From Pseudomonas sp. GM79 (lineage in GTDB: Bacteria > Pseudomonadota > Gammaproteobacteria > Pseudomonadales > Pseudomonadaceae), in contig NZ_AKJE01000029.1 of the NCBI RefSeq assembly GCF_000282495.1, forward strand, positions 1 through 64,000: a stretch of 64,000 nt of DNA, written 5' to 3'. The notes beneath the pieces were generated by a model, which was given only the letters and a program-made list of their open reading frames with translations, had not been told where the DNA came from and ran no database searches. Below, piece after piece: positions 40,742-49,176 of this stretch. Positions within the stretch are counted from its first letter, which is position 1, and every line of letters starts with the position of its first letter. The translations under genes and the position numbers were made by a program.

Positions 40742-41410
40742 ATGGCTGGTCCGATCAAACTCGATTTTTCCGAAAAGTACGATGATCAACACGCCCAGAA
40801 ATATTTGCGCAAGCATCAGGAAGGTCCCAGCCGCCGACTGTCCCATTGGCGTGACGAACAATTGGCGCGAAAAGCGCTGACGCTGGCCGGTGAGCCAGGA
40901 TTGGTCCTCGATTTACCGTGCGGCGCGGGGCGTTTCTGGCCGCTGCTGGCGGAAAAACACAACCGTGTCATCATCGGGGCCGACAACTCGGAGTCCATGT
41001 TGAAGACTGCCATGCAGGCGCAACCCGCCGACGTGGTGAAACGGGTACAACCCTTGCACACTTCTGCATTCGACATTGCCTTGCCCGATAACGCCGTCGA
41101 CAGCATTTTCTGCATGCGCTTGCTTCATCACATCGGTGAAGCCGAGCATCGACTGACCATCCTGCGCGAATTCGAACGAGTCACCCGTGACAGCGTGATT
41201 GTTTCGTTGTGGGTGGACGGCAATTTCAAGGCCTGGAAACGCAAGCGCGCGGAGAAACGACGTAGTCAGGAGGGTTACCAGAATCGATTTGTGTTACCGG
41301 TCGCCACGGTTGAAAAGGAATTCAAGCAGGCGGGTTTTCGGATCCAGGAACATCTGGATTTTTTACCGTTCTATGCCATGTGGCGGGTATACGTATTACG
41401 CAAGAGGTAA
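40742..41410 (+). CDS. Class I SAM-dependent methyltransferase (orf222-like)
   Basis: The 222-residue protein contains the SAM-binding motif I LVLDLPCGAGRFWPLL at about residues 58-73 and post-motifs VIIGADNSESML and IFCMRLLHHIGE. Its length and position after colRS match orf222, the methyltransferase gene known downstream of colRS in P. fluorescens WCS365. The target may be LPS or a lipid intermediate, judged from the neighbouring LPS kinase; this is inference. AGGAG lies nine bases before the ATG at 40742. The next gene begins only four bases after its stop. Confidence 0.87.
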   Translation: MAGPIKLDFSEKYDDQHAQKYLRKHQEGPSRRLSHWRDEQLARKALTLAGEPGLVLDLPCGAGRFWPLLAEKHNRVIIGADNSESMLKTAMQAQPADVVKRVQPLHTSAFDIALPDNAVDSIFCMRLLHHIGEAEHRLTILREFERVTRDSVIVSLWVDGNFKAWKRKRAEKRRSQEGYQNRFVLPVATVEKEFKQAGFRIQEHLDFLPFYAMWRVYVLRKR

Positions 41411-41414
41411 CAAG

Positions 41415-42128
41415 ATGGCAATGCAATGTGCAGCACAAACAGAAGTGGCTTCTCAGGACCGCTTCGACTACTTCTGGAACCTGCGCGGTGAATGGGTAGA
41501 AGAACCCAACGTCCGTCGCGGTGGCGAAAGTGGCGTGCAGCGCGTTAGGGGCCGTGATGGACAGTTGCTCTACACCAAGCGTCAAACCGGGCATATCTAT
41601 CGCAGTGCGTTACACCCGTTCGGCCGACCGACGGTGTTGCGCGAGCGCGATGCGCTCATTGGCCTGCGTCTGCTCAACGTTCGTGTTCCGGAAATCGTTT
41701 TCTGCGGGGCGCAGCGCGATCCCATGCACAAATGGCGCGCATTGCTGGTTACCAAGTCCCTGGATGGCTTCGGGGAAATCCAGCACTGGTACGCGGGTGG
41801 CGGTCGCGAACGTTACGGTGAGGCGCTGCACGATCGCGTGTTGAAGGATCTGGCCGACAACCTGGCCCGCATGCACAAGGGCCGTTGGCAACACAGCTGT
41901 ATCTACATCAAGCACGTATTCGTGCGGGTCACCGGCGAAGGCGAGTCAGCCAAGGTCGAGGTGGCGTTGATCGATCTGGAAAAATGTCGGCAGCGCTTGA
42001 CCCCCCATCAAGCGGCGGCCCATGACCTGAAGCAACTGCGTCGCCACTCGTCGTTCAGCGATACGGACTGGAAAAAACTCGTCTATTTTTATGAGACGGC
42101 GTTTGGCAGCGCTATCAAAGGCTTATAA
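41415..42128 (+). CDS. inaA: InaA/WapQ-like LPS core kinase
   Basis: A 237-residue kinase of the lipopolysaccharide kinase (Kdo/WaaP, InaA) family. It has the N-lobe (LLYTKRQTGHIYRSALHPFG), the catalytic loop region (NLARMHKGRWQHSCIYIKHV) and VALIDLEKCRQ, where the aspartate binds metal. The equivalent gene downstream of colRS in P. fluorescens was named wapQ and is proposed to phosphorylate LPS core heptose. GAGG precedes the ATG, overlapping the end of the methyltransferase gene, so the two are coupled. Confidence 0.88.
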   Translation: MAMQCAAQTEVASQDRFDYFWNLRGEWVEEPNVRRGGESGVQRVRGRDGQLLYTKRQTGHIYRSALHPFGRPTVLRERDALIGLRLLNVRVPEIVFCGAQRDPMHKWRALLVTKSLDGFGEIQHWYAGGGRERYGEALHDRVLKDLADNLARMHKGRWQHSCIYIKHVFVRVTGEGESAKVEVALIDLEKCRQRLTPHQAAAHDLKQLRRHSSFSDTDWKKLVYFYETAFGSAIKGL

Positions 42129-42130
42129 CA

Positions 42131-42358
42131 ATGAAACTCGAAATTGCACGAGGTTTGTTTTTAGCCGGAGCCTTGGCAGTTGCTTCATTGGCGGTGGCGG
42201 CCTGGGAGCAACCCCGCACGCAAGTCCTCAGCTCCGTGCACGGTGACGCGCATTGTCCGTTGCCCCGGGTTGCCAAAGCACCCGTGGCCACTCAACCCGA
42301 TCATGACTTGTTACTGTTCATGTTCGGACTTTCTCAGGGACTGAGGCCACAAAGTTGA
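42131..42358 (+). CDS. Small secreted or periplasmic protein, 75 aa
   Basis: I do not recognise a family. The 75-residue protein has a clear signal peptide (IARGLFLAGALAVASLAVAA) and a short mature part of about 50 residues with one cysteine (DAHCPLPRVAK) and a hydrophobic end (HDLLLFMFGLSQGL). It starts two bases after inaA and is followed by a strong terminator, so it is the last gene of the ColR-controlled transcript. Confidence 0.8.
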   Translation: MKLEIARGLFLAGALAVASLAVAAWEQPRTQVLSSVHGDAHCPLPRVAKAPVATQPDHDLLLFMFGLSQGLRPQS

Positions 42359-42374
42359 ACAGATTGAAGCCCAA

Positions 42375-42406
42375 ATAAAAGGCCTCGCAGTTGCGAGGCC
42401 TTTTTT
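42375..42406 (+). terminator. Terminator of the methyltransferase-inaA operon
   Basis: AAAGGCCTCGC and GCGAGGCCTTT pair with a short loop and a following T tract, about 20 bases after the last stop. Confidence 0.92.
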
Positions 42407-42414
42407 GTATCCGT

Positions 42415-42456
42415 GTCTAGTCCTGAATAAGGTTTACACCTGTTTCAGGACTAGAC
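42415..42456. repeat. Perfect 13-bp inverted repeat, possible mobile-element footprint
   Basis: GTCTAGTCCTGAA (42415-42427) and TTCAGGACTAGAC (42444-42456) are exact inverted repeats with 16 bases between them. The sequence has no T tract and lies just after a proper terminator. It resembles, by impression only, ends or targets of Pseudomonas insertion elements; no transposase is present. Confidence 0.5.
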
Positions 42457-42469
42457 ACCGATCGTTCAA

Positions 42470-42559
42470 TGTGGGAGCGGGCTTGCTCGCGAATACGGTC
42501 TGACATTCACTAGTGATGTCGACTGACACACCGCCTTCGCGAGCAAGCCCGCTCCCACA
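42470..42559. repeat. REPIN, 90 bp
   Basis: Inverted REP cores, exactly 90 bp, before the 3' end of mexW. Confidence 0.9.
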
Positions 42560-42599
42560 TTGGTTCTGCTTCGCCCATAGGATTGAAGGCTTCAAAGGT

Positions 42600-45500
42600 T
42601 TATGGGTGTTTTTCAGGTTTATCGGGCTTGGCCAGCAACGTGTAGATGCACGGCAACACAAACAACGTGAACAGCGTCCCGATCGACATCCCCGTCGCGA
42701 TCACCGTGCCGATGTCGAACCGGCTGACCGCACCCGCGCCCGTGGCGATGATCAACGGCACCATGCCGAACACCATCGCCGCCGTGGTCATCAATACCGG
42801 ACGCAGACGAATGGCCGCCGCTTCCTCCACCGCCTCGCGAGGCGACAGGCCCTTCTCCTTGCGCAACTGGTTGGCGAACTCGACGATCAGGATCCCGTGC
42901 TTGCTGATCAGCCCGATCAACGTCACCAATCCCACCTGGGTATAGATGTTCATGCTCGACCAGCCAAGGAACAGCGGGATCAACGCGCCACAGATCGACA
43001 GCGGCACGGTGACCAGAATCACCAGTGGGTCGCGGAAACTTTCGAACTGGGCTGCCAGCACCAGGAAGATGATCGCCAGCGCCAGGGCGAAGGTGACCCA
43101 TAGCGCGCTGCCTTCCTGAACGTATTGCCGTGATGCGCCGGCATAGTCGACGGCGTAACCTGCCGGAGCTTCTTCTCGAGCGATCTGGCGCACGGTGTCG
43201 ATGGCTTCACCCATGCTGACCAGCGGGACCCCGGAAAGAATCGCCGAATTGAGTTGCTGGAACTGGTTCAACTGGCGCGGCCGAGCCCGGTCGGTCACGG
43301 TGATCAGGGTCGACAGCGGCAGCAATTCGCCCTTGGTGTTCTTGACGTAATAGTGGTTCAGCCAGTCGGGGTTATCGCGAAAAGGTCGCTCCACCTGCGC
43401 AATGACTTTGTAGCTGCGGCCTTCGATAGTGAAACGGTTGATCTCCGCCTCACCCAATAACGTCGCCAGGGTCCCGCCCAGGGCCTGCATGGACACGCCC
43501 ATTTGTGCGGCCTTGGCTCGATCGATATCCACCACGACTTCGGGTTTGTCGAAGGCCAAGTCGACGTCGACGAAGGCGAACTTGCCGGATTCCATCGCTC
43601 TTTTTTTCACCCGGTCCGTCACTTCCAGCAATGACTCGTAGGTGTTGGCCGAGTTGATCACGAATTGAAACGGCAAGCCTTCGCCGGTACCCGGCAGGGA
43701 AGGCAGGTTGAAGCCGAAGATTTGTAACCCGGGGATGTTCTCCAGCTTGCTTTGGACCTCGGGGAGGATCTGCATCTGGGTCCGGTCGCGTTCGTTCCAG
43801 GGTTTGAGCAGGAAGCCGCCGATCCCCGATTGCACGCCGTTGAAACCGTTGATCTGGAATGAGGAGTAGTACTCGGGGAACTCCTTGAAAATCGTGAGGA
43901 ACTCGTCGGTGTAGGTGTTCAGGTAGTCGAGGTTGGCCGTCTGCGGAGCGCTGGCCATCATGAAGATCACGCCTTGGTCTTCGTCCGGCGCCAGCTCCGA
44001 TTTGGTGAATTTCAGCAGCACCGGAATCAGGCACAGCACGATCACCGCGAACACCAGCACCACCGGCCGGGTATTGAGGGTGCCATGAAGCACACTCTGG
44101 TAGCGGCGCTTGAGGCCCTCGAAGATCACGTCCAGGCGATGGGCCAGGCCGGTAGGGTTTTCATCGTGGCGCAGCAGCAGGGCGCACATCATCGGCGACA
44201 GCGTCAGGGCAACGACGCCGGAGATCACCACCGCCCCGGCCAGGGTCAGGGCGAATTCCTTGAACAGCGCCCCCGTCAGACCTGTCAGGAAGCCGATCGG
44301 CGCATAGACCGCCGCCAGGGTGATGGTCATCGATACCACCGGCATGGCGATTTCCCGGGCACCCTCGATAGCCGCATCCAGCGGCGTCTTGCCTTCTTCG
44401 ATATGCCGGTGGATGTTTTCCACCACCACGATGGCATCGTCCACCACCAGCCCGATGGCCAATACCATCGCCAGCAGGGTCAGCAGGTTGATCGAGTAGC
44501 CCATCATCTGCATGAAGAACATCACGCCGATCATCGACAGCGGAATGGTGACCACCGGGATCACCACCGAGCGCAAGGCGCCGAGAAACAGGAACACCAC
44601 CACGATCACGATCAGCACCGCTTCGAACAGGGTTTTCACCACTTCGTCGATGGAGGCCTGGATGAACAGCGTGGCGTCGTAGGCGATTTCACCTTTCAGG
44701 TTCGGCGGCAGCTGGGCTTCCAGCTCCGGCATGATCTTGCGCACTTCCCTGATCACATCCAGCGGGTTGGCGCCTGGCGTGGCCTTGATACCGATGTACA
44801 CCGAGGGGGTGCCGCCAAAAGAGCTGATGGTGTTGTAGTTCTCCGCGCCCATCTCGACCCGCGCCACGTCCCGCAGCAGCACGCGGCTGTCGCCATCGAC
44901 CTTGAGCGGAATCGCGCCGAAGGCTTCGGCGGATTTGAGTTCGGTGTTGGCGTTGATGCTGGTGACTACATACTCGCCTTTCACTTCGCCGGCGGCGGAG
45001 AGGAAGTTGTACTGGCGCACGGCGTTGGTCACATCGCTGGCGCTCAGGCCGTAACCGGCGAGTTTCACTGGGTCCAGCCACAGGCGCATGGCGAATACCT
45101 GGTTGCCAAGAATCTCGGCTTCGGCCATACCCGGCAGGGTCGCCAGCTTCGGCTGGATAACCCGTGACAGGTAATCGGTGATCTGCGGATTGCTCAGTTC
45201 GTCGCTGAAGAAGCTGATGTACATCAGCGCCGAAGCGTCGGCGGCTTCCTTGCTAAGCACCGGGTCTTCGGCGTCCTGAGGTAGCTGGTTCTTGACCTCG
45301 TTGGCCTTGGCCAGCAGCTCGGTGAACAAGCGATCGCTGTTGGCGCCAATGCGCGCGTAGATCGAGATCACCGAGAAATTCTGGCGACTGACCGACGTCA
45401 TGTAGTCGATGCCTTCGGCGCTGGCCAGACTCTGCTGCATCGGTTGGGTGATGTAACCCTGGATGGTTTCGGCGTTAGCCCCGGGGTAAGCGGTGGTCAC

Positions 45501-45638
45501 TGTGATCAGGGCGTTTTCCATTTGCGGGTATTGGCGCAGCGGCAATTTGCTCCAGGCCTGGAAGCCCAGCAGCACAATCAACAGGCTGACCACGGTGGCG
45601 AGCACCGGGCGGCGGATGAACGGGTCGGTAAAAGCCAT
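42600..45638 (-). CDS. mexW: RND efflux transporter, MexW-like
   Basis: A 1012-residue RND-family inner-membrane pump with 12 membrane spans and two large periplasmic loops. Family regions include the N-terminal DPFIRRPVLATVVSLLIVLL, the proton-relay segment LAIGLVVDDAIVVVENIHRH with paired aspartates in TM4, and the C-terminal ESFRDPLVILVTVPLSICGA. It lies 13 bases after the membrane-fusion gene. The gene order next to inaA and the imelysin cluster matches mexVW of P. aeruginosa, hence the name. No outer-membrane channel gene is present, so a shared one such as OprM must be used. Confidence 0.85.
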   Translation of the reverse strand: MAFTDPFIRRPVLATVVSLLIVLLGFQAWSKLPLRQYPQMENALITVTTAYPGANAETIQGYITQPMQQSLASAEGIDYMTSVSRQNFSVISIYARIGANSDRLFTELLAKANEVKNQLPQDAEDPVLSKEAADASALMYISFFSDELSNPQITDYLSRVIQPKLATLPGMAEAEILGNQVFAMRLWLDPVKLAGYGLSASDVTNAVRQYNFLSAAGEVKGEYVVTSINANTELKSAEAFGAIPLKVDGDSRVLLRDVARVEMGAENYNTISSFGGTPSVYIGIKATPGANPLDVIREVRKIMPELEAQLPPNLKGEIAYDATLFIQASIDEVVKTLFEAVLIVIVVVFLFLGALRSVVIPVVTIPLSMIGVMFFMQMMGYSINLLTLLAMVLAIGLVVDDAIVVVENIHRHIEEGKTPLDAAIEGAREIAMPVVSMTITLAAVYAPIGFLTGLTGALFKEFALTLAGAVVISGVVALTLSPMMCALLLRHDENPTGLAHRLDVIFEGLKRRYQSVLHGTLNTRPVVLVFAVIVLCLIPVLLKFTKSELAPDEDQGVIFMMASAPQTANLDYLNTYTDEFLTIFKEFPEYYSSFQINGFNGVQSGIGGFLLKPWNERDRTQMQILPEVQSKLENIPGLQIFGFNLPSLPGTGEGLPFQFVINSANTYESLLEVTDRVKKRAMESGKFAFVDVDLAFDKPEVVVDIDRAKAAQMGVSMQALGGTLATLLGEAEINRFTIEGRSYKVIAQVERPFRDNPDWLNHYYVKNTKGELLPLSTLITVTDRARPRQLNQFQQLNSAILSGVPLVSMGEAIDTVRQIAREEAPAGYAVDYAGASRQYVQEGSALWVTFALALAIIFLVLAAQFESFRDPLVILVTVPLSICGALIPLFLGWSSMNIYTQVGLVTLIGLISKHGILIVEFANQLRKEKGLSPREAVEEAAAIRLRPVLMTTAAMVFGMVPLIIATGAGAVSRFDIGTVIATGMSIGTLFTLFVLPCIYTLLAKPDKPEKHP

Positions 45639-45651
45639 GGGGATTCCTTGA

Positions 45652-46800
45652 TCAGTCAGCGTGCGGCTGACTGCTCTTCTCGGCTAGGGTCTTGTCGTCG
45701 CTAATGGCAATGTGTGCGCCGTGGTCCAGTTTGATCTGGCCCCCCGTGACCACTTTTTCGCCGTTCTGCACGCCTTTGGTGATCATGACCATCCCGTCGC
45801 GGCGCTCGCCGGTTTCGATGAAGCGCCGCTCGGCGATCAAAATCGGCTCGCCCTTGTCGTCTTTTTCGAGGCTGCCGTCTTCGGCCTTTTTCTGCGCGAC
45901 GACGTACAGCGAGTTGCCATAAAGGGTGTAGGTGATCGCGCTTTCCGGCACGACGATGCGTGGCTGCGGATCGGGCAACATCACCTGCAGGCTGGCGAAC
46001 ATCCCCGGCAGCAGTTTGTCATCGGGGTTGGCCAGGGTTGCACGCACCAGCACGTTGCGGGTGCTGCTCTCGACCTTCGGGTTGATCGCACTGATAGTGC
46101 CGGGGAAACTCTCTGTCGGGTAGGCTGAGACAATGACTTGCACCGGTTGGCCGAGGGCGATTTTCGGCACCGATTGTTCGGGCACAAAGAAGTCGACGTA
46201 GAGGCTGCTGATGTCTTGCAGGGTGGCGATCATCGTGCCGCTGGCCACGTAGTCGCCGACGTCTACCTGACGAATGCCGATGGTGCCGCTGAACGGGGCG
46301 AGGATGCGTTTTCTCTCCAGTGCCGCCTTGAGCTGATTGACGGTGGCACGACTCTTTTGCAACACCGCCGAGAGTCGGTCGAACTCGCCTTTGGAAATGG
46401 CCTGGCTGCCTACCAATTGGCTGCCGCGACCGTAATCCAGTTGCGCCAGTCCCAGGTCGGCTTGAGCGGTTGCCAGCAGGGCCGTTTCAACGGCGGTGTC
46501 GAGTTGCAGGATCGGCTGACCGGCCTTGACCTTCTGTCCCGACTCGAACTGCACCTCCTTGACGGTGCCGGCGATCTCCAGGCTCAGGTCGACCCCTTGC
46601 AGCGCCGTGAGGGTGCCGACCGTTGGCAAACGGCTTTGCCACGGACGTTCGGTGGCGGTGGCCACGGCGACACTTATCGGTGGTTTCGGCACGGAGAAGC
46701 CCTGCATCATCGTGTAGATGGAGAAGGCTTTGTAACCGGCCAGGACCAGCACGATTAGCAGGACAACACCCAACATGATCAGCATGCGGCGACGCAGCAT
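45652..46800 (-). CDS. mexV: RND efflux membrane-fusion protein, MexV-like
   Basis: The adaptor links the RND pump to the outer-membrane channel. The ATG at 46800 (MLRRRMLIMLGVVLLIVLVL) gives an N-terminal membrane anchor and 382 residues; AAGGAAATGG precedes it. The middle holds the lipoyl halves (LSLEIAGTVKEVQFESGQKV), the alpha-hairpin (AQADLGLAQLDYGRGSQLVG to ALERKRILAPFSGTIG) and beta-barrel domain. It is transcribed with mexW. A MexR- or TetR-type regulator gene is not adjacent. Confidence 0.85.
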   Translation of the reverse strand: MLRRRMLIMLGVVLLIVLVLAGYKAFSIYTMMQGFSVPKPPISVAVATATERPWQSRLPTVGTLTALQGVDLSLEIAGTVKEVQFESGQKVKAGQPILQLDTAVETALLATAQADLGLAQLDYGRGSQLVGSQAISKGEFDRLSAVLQKSRATVNQLKAALERKRILAPFSGTIGIRQVDVGDYVASGTMIATLQDISSLYVDFFVPEQSVPKIALGQPVQVIVSAYPTESFPGTISAINPKVESSTRNVLVRATLANPDDKLLPGMFASLQVMLPDPQPRIVVPESAITYTLYGNSLYVVAQKKAEDGSLEKDDKGEPILIAERRFIETGERRDGMVMITKGVQNGEKVVTGGQIKLDHGAHIAISDDKTLAEKSSQPHAD

Positions 46801-46897
46801 ATTTCCATTTCCTTGGAGAAAATCAGGTGAGACAGGCGGGAACATTACTCCGAGTGTAAGGGGGATTCCAATGGATGTTTTTTGCGTGATCTTACGG

Positions 46898-46971
46898 AAA
46901 AGATCGCAGCCTGCGGCAGCTCCTACAGGTACGCATTCCCCTGTAGGAGCTGCCGCAGGCTGCGATCTTTT
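46898..46971. repeat. Perfect 32-bp inverted repeat (third family)
   Basis: Arms 46898-46929 and 46940-46971 are exact inverted copies starting AAAAGATCGCAGCCTGCGG, with a ten-base loop. The element contains the last bases of the DUF1513 gene's stop codon and, on the minus strand, ends in TTTT, so it can act as that operon's terminator. Confidence 0.85.
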
Positions 46972-48085
46972 AAACCATCAGATGCAGATGGTTGTCCCAG
47001 AGCCCCGCAGGTAACTCCAGAGGTTTTGCGACAAGGGTTGTCTGGCGGCAATCGTAGTAGCGGCAACGGCCTTGGCCGGAGGTCACGACAAAACCATCGG
47101 CCACGGCCCCGACGCCGGCGCAGTCGGGAAGTGGCGCATCCAGGCGTACTTCACCGCTGTCCAGGTCCCACATAAAAAAGCGGTTACCCCGCGGCGCGGT
47201 CAGGGCGACCAGACGCAGTTCGCTGTGCACGGCGACGCTGGCGGTGTAATGCCCCATGGCCTGCAACTGATGCTCGGGCACCGGGAACGCCACGAACGGT
47301 TGGCCGGGACGCTTGATCGCCAGCAGCTCCGATGACTCGTGGGCATCGCCCATGAACTGCTGGCCGGCGACGATGGTGCCATCGCTGGCGACGCCCAAGT
47401 GCCGCACGCTGTTCATTTGCTGAGCCAGTGTTTCCTTGCTCAACAAAGTGCCATCGCGCTGCATTAAAACCAGGCTCGGCTCCATCGCGTTGAGGTTCAT
47501 CTCGACCCGGCTTTCGGCCTCGGTGCGAATGCCACCGTTGGCCACAATCAGCGTCTCGCCATCGGGCATCCACGACACCTGATGCGGGCCGACACCGTGG
47601 GTGGAAAGCTCGCCGCTGTGCACCAGCCGCTCACCTTCGAACTTATACACACCGAGCAGGCCACGGCCCGGATCGGAGGTGTCGTTCTCGGTGGCGTACA
47701 GCCAGTCGCCGCTGTGGTGAATCACTGCGTGACCGTAGAAGTGCCGGTTCGGCTGCGAGACCACGGTTTGCAGCAGCGTGCCGTCGCGCAGGTCGATCAG
47801 GTAACTCTCGGTGCCCGGACGCCGAGCGACGAACAGTGCTATCGGTAGCGTCGGGTGGTTGATGATGTCGTGGCACCGCTGGCCGACCTGGGTGGCGAAC
47901 ACCCGGGTGCCATCCAGCCGATAACCGACGGCGTAATGCTTGCCGTCACCGTCGTCCCGCGCCGAGAGCAACAGCGGGCTTTTGTCCTTTTGCTTGAACA
48001 GCGTCCAGCCGCCCAGTGTCACCGCACCCAGCAGCAAACTCCCTAACGTCAGAGCCTGGCGTCGCAGCATGGCACTTGCCCTCAT
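46970..48085 (-). CDS. DUF1513 protein, Tat-like export signal
   Basis: The 371-residue protein is predicted to be exported: an N-terminal MLRRQALTLGSLLLGAVTLG resembles a twin-arginine signal. The remainder looks like a seven-bladed beta-propeller (repeats such as VGYRLDGTRVFATQVGQRCH and DGDGKHYAVGYRLDGTRV), matching the DUF1513 family found beside imelysins. Its ATG overlaps the upstream imelysin stop as TGATG, so it is translated in series. It is the fourth gene of the iron cluster. Enzymatic function is unknown. Confidence 0.82.
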   Translation of the reverse strand: MRASAMLRRQALTLGSLLLGAVTLGGWTLFKQKDKSPLLLSARDDGDGKHYAVGYRLDGTRVFATQVGQRCHDIINHPTLPIALFVARRPGTESYLIDLRDGTLLQTVVSQPNRHFYGHAVIHHSGDWLYATENDTSDPGRGLLGVYKFEGERLVHSGELSTHGVGPHQVSWMPDGETLIVANGGIRTEAESRVEMNLNAMEPSLVLMQRDGTLLSKETLAQQMNSVRHLGVASDGTIVAGQQFMGDAHESSELLAIKRPGQPFVAFPVPEHQLQAMGHYTASVAVHSELRLVALTAPRGNRFFMWDLDSGEVRLDAPLPDCAGVGAVADGFVVTSGQGRCRYYDCRQTTLVAKPLELPAGLWDNHLHLMV

Positions 48086-49149
48086 CAGTCACCGTCGTTG
48101 GCGTTGAAGCCCAGTTGGATGCCCAGCGCCTTGGCCAGTTCGCCTTCGTGCAGGCGATGGACAACGTTGAGGCTGTCGTAGATGGCGTTGAGCTGCTGGC
48201 GCCCGGCATCGTCAGTGAGCATGTCGGTCAGCGAGCGCTGGTTGCTGGCGAGCAGTTTCAGGGACGCTGCGTAGGCCTCGTCGATCTTGTCGGCCAAGGG
48301 TTTCTGCTCGCTCGGCAACAGACCGCGCAGGCCTTTGTTGTCGACACCGACCCAGACCGTTTGCGCCGCGCTCAGGCTCGCTTGCAGGCCTTGCAGCGAC
48401 GATTGGCTGCGCCAGGCATCGGCCTGGAACGGCTGGGGCGTGCCCTTGCTCTGACGGCCCATCGGCGTGCCGAGTTTTTTCTTCAGGGTGTCCAACGCCG
48501 TCACTTGCACGCGCAGCAGATCGGCGATCGCCTCGTGGGAGTCGGCGTAGCGCTGGTTCGGGAATTTGCTCATCTGCGCGAGCATGCCGTCGTTGGTGTT
48601 CCAGCGTGACAGGATCTCTTCGGCCAGTTGCTTCTGACGTTCGCCAATGGCAGTCAACAGCGGGCAGTATTTGGCTTTCTGAGCGCTGTCGGCCATGTCG
48701 ATCTTGCTGTCGAACAGAATGTATTCATAGGCCGAGAGCCCCTGAACCACTACGCTGGACTTGGTCAGGGCGGCGGCATCGATCTGCGGCTGCGCGGTCA
48801 CCAATTGCTCGACCTGACGGCCGACGAGGTTCTTCTTGTCCGGCCAGAACTGCACTTGCCACGAACGGTTGCCCTCGGCCAACGGCCCGATCAGCAGCGG
48901 TTGCAACTCGGCCCAGGCTTTCTGCGCGTGCAGGAAGTCGGCGCGGGCGGTTTCGAGGTTTTCCTTGCCTTGGCAGAACGCCAGGGCGCTGACCGCCAAT
49001 TGACGGTCGGCTTCGACCCAGCGGCTGTAGGTCGGCAGGATGACTTGCTTGGCGATGGCCGCCGACGTGACCGCTTGCGGATCCTGGGGCGAACAGGCGC
49101 CCAAGGCGAGGGCGGCAAGGCTGGTGAACAACAATTTGGGACGGAACAT
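48085..49149 (-). CDS. Imelysin-family lipoprotein lacking the GxHxxE histidine
   Basis: The 354-residue protein begins with a lipoprotein signal (LFTSLAALALGACS) and belongs to the imelysin family of periplasmic iron or heme-related proteins. In the position of the family motif GxHxxE the sequence is GLSAYEYILFD, so the conserved histidine is serine. It is encoded between the di-heme oxidoreductase and the DUF1513 gene. The related gene in P. aeruginosa lies in the same place (PA4372). The motif change suggests that its metal site differs from that of the first imelysin. Confidence 0.84.
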   Translation of the reverse strand: MFRPKLLFTSLAALALGACSPQDPQAVTSAAIAKQVILPTYSRWVEADRQLAVSALAFCQGKENLETARADFLHAQKAWAELQPLLIGPLAEGNRSWQVQFWPDKKNLVGRQVEQLVTAQPQIDAAALTKSSVVVQGLSAYEYILFDSKIDMADSAQKAKYCPLLTAIGERQKQLAEEILSRWNTNDGMLAQMSKFPNQRYADSHEAIADLLRVQVTALDTLKKKLGTPMGRQSKGTPQPFQADAWRSQSSLQGLQASLSAAQTVWVGVDNKGLRGLLPSEQKPLADKIDEAYAASLKLLASNQRSLTDMLTDDAGRQQLNAIYDSLNVVHRLHEGELAKALGIQLGFNANDGD

Positions 49150-49176
49150 GTCGGGCTCCCGCTGAAGGAAAACGTA

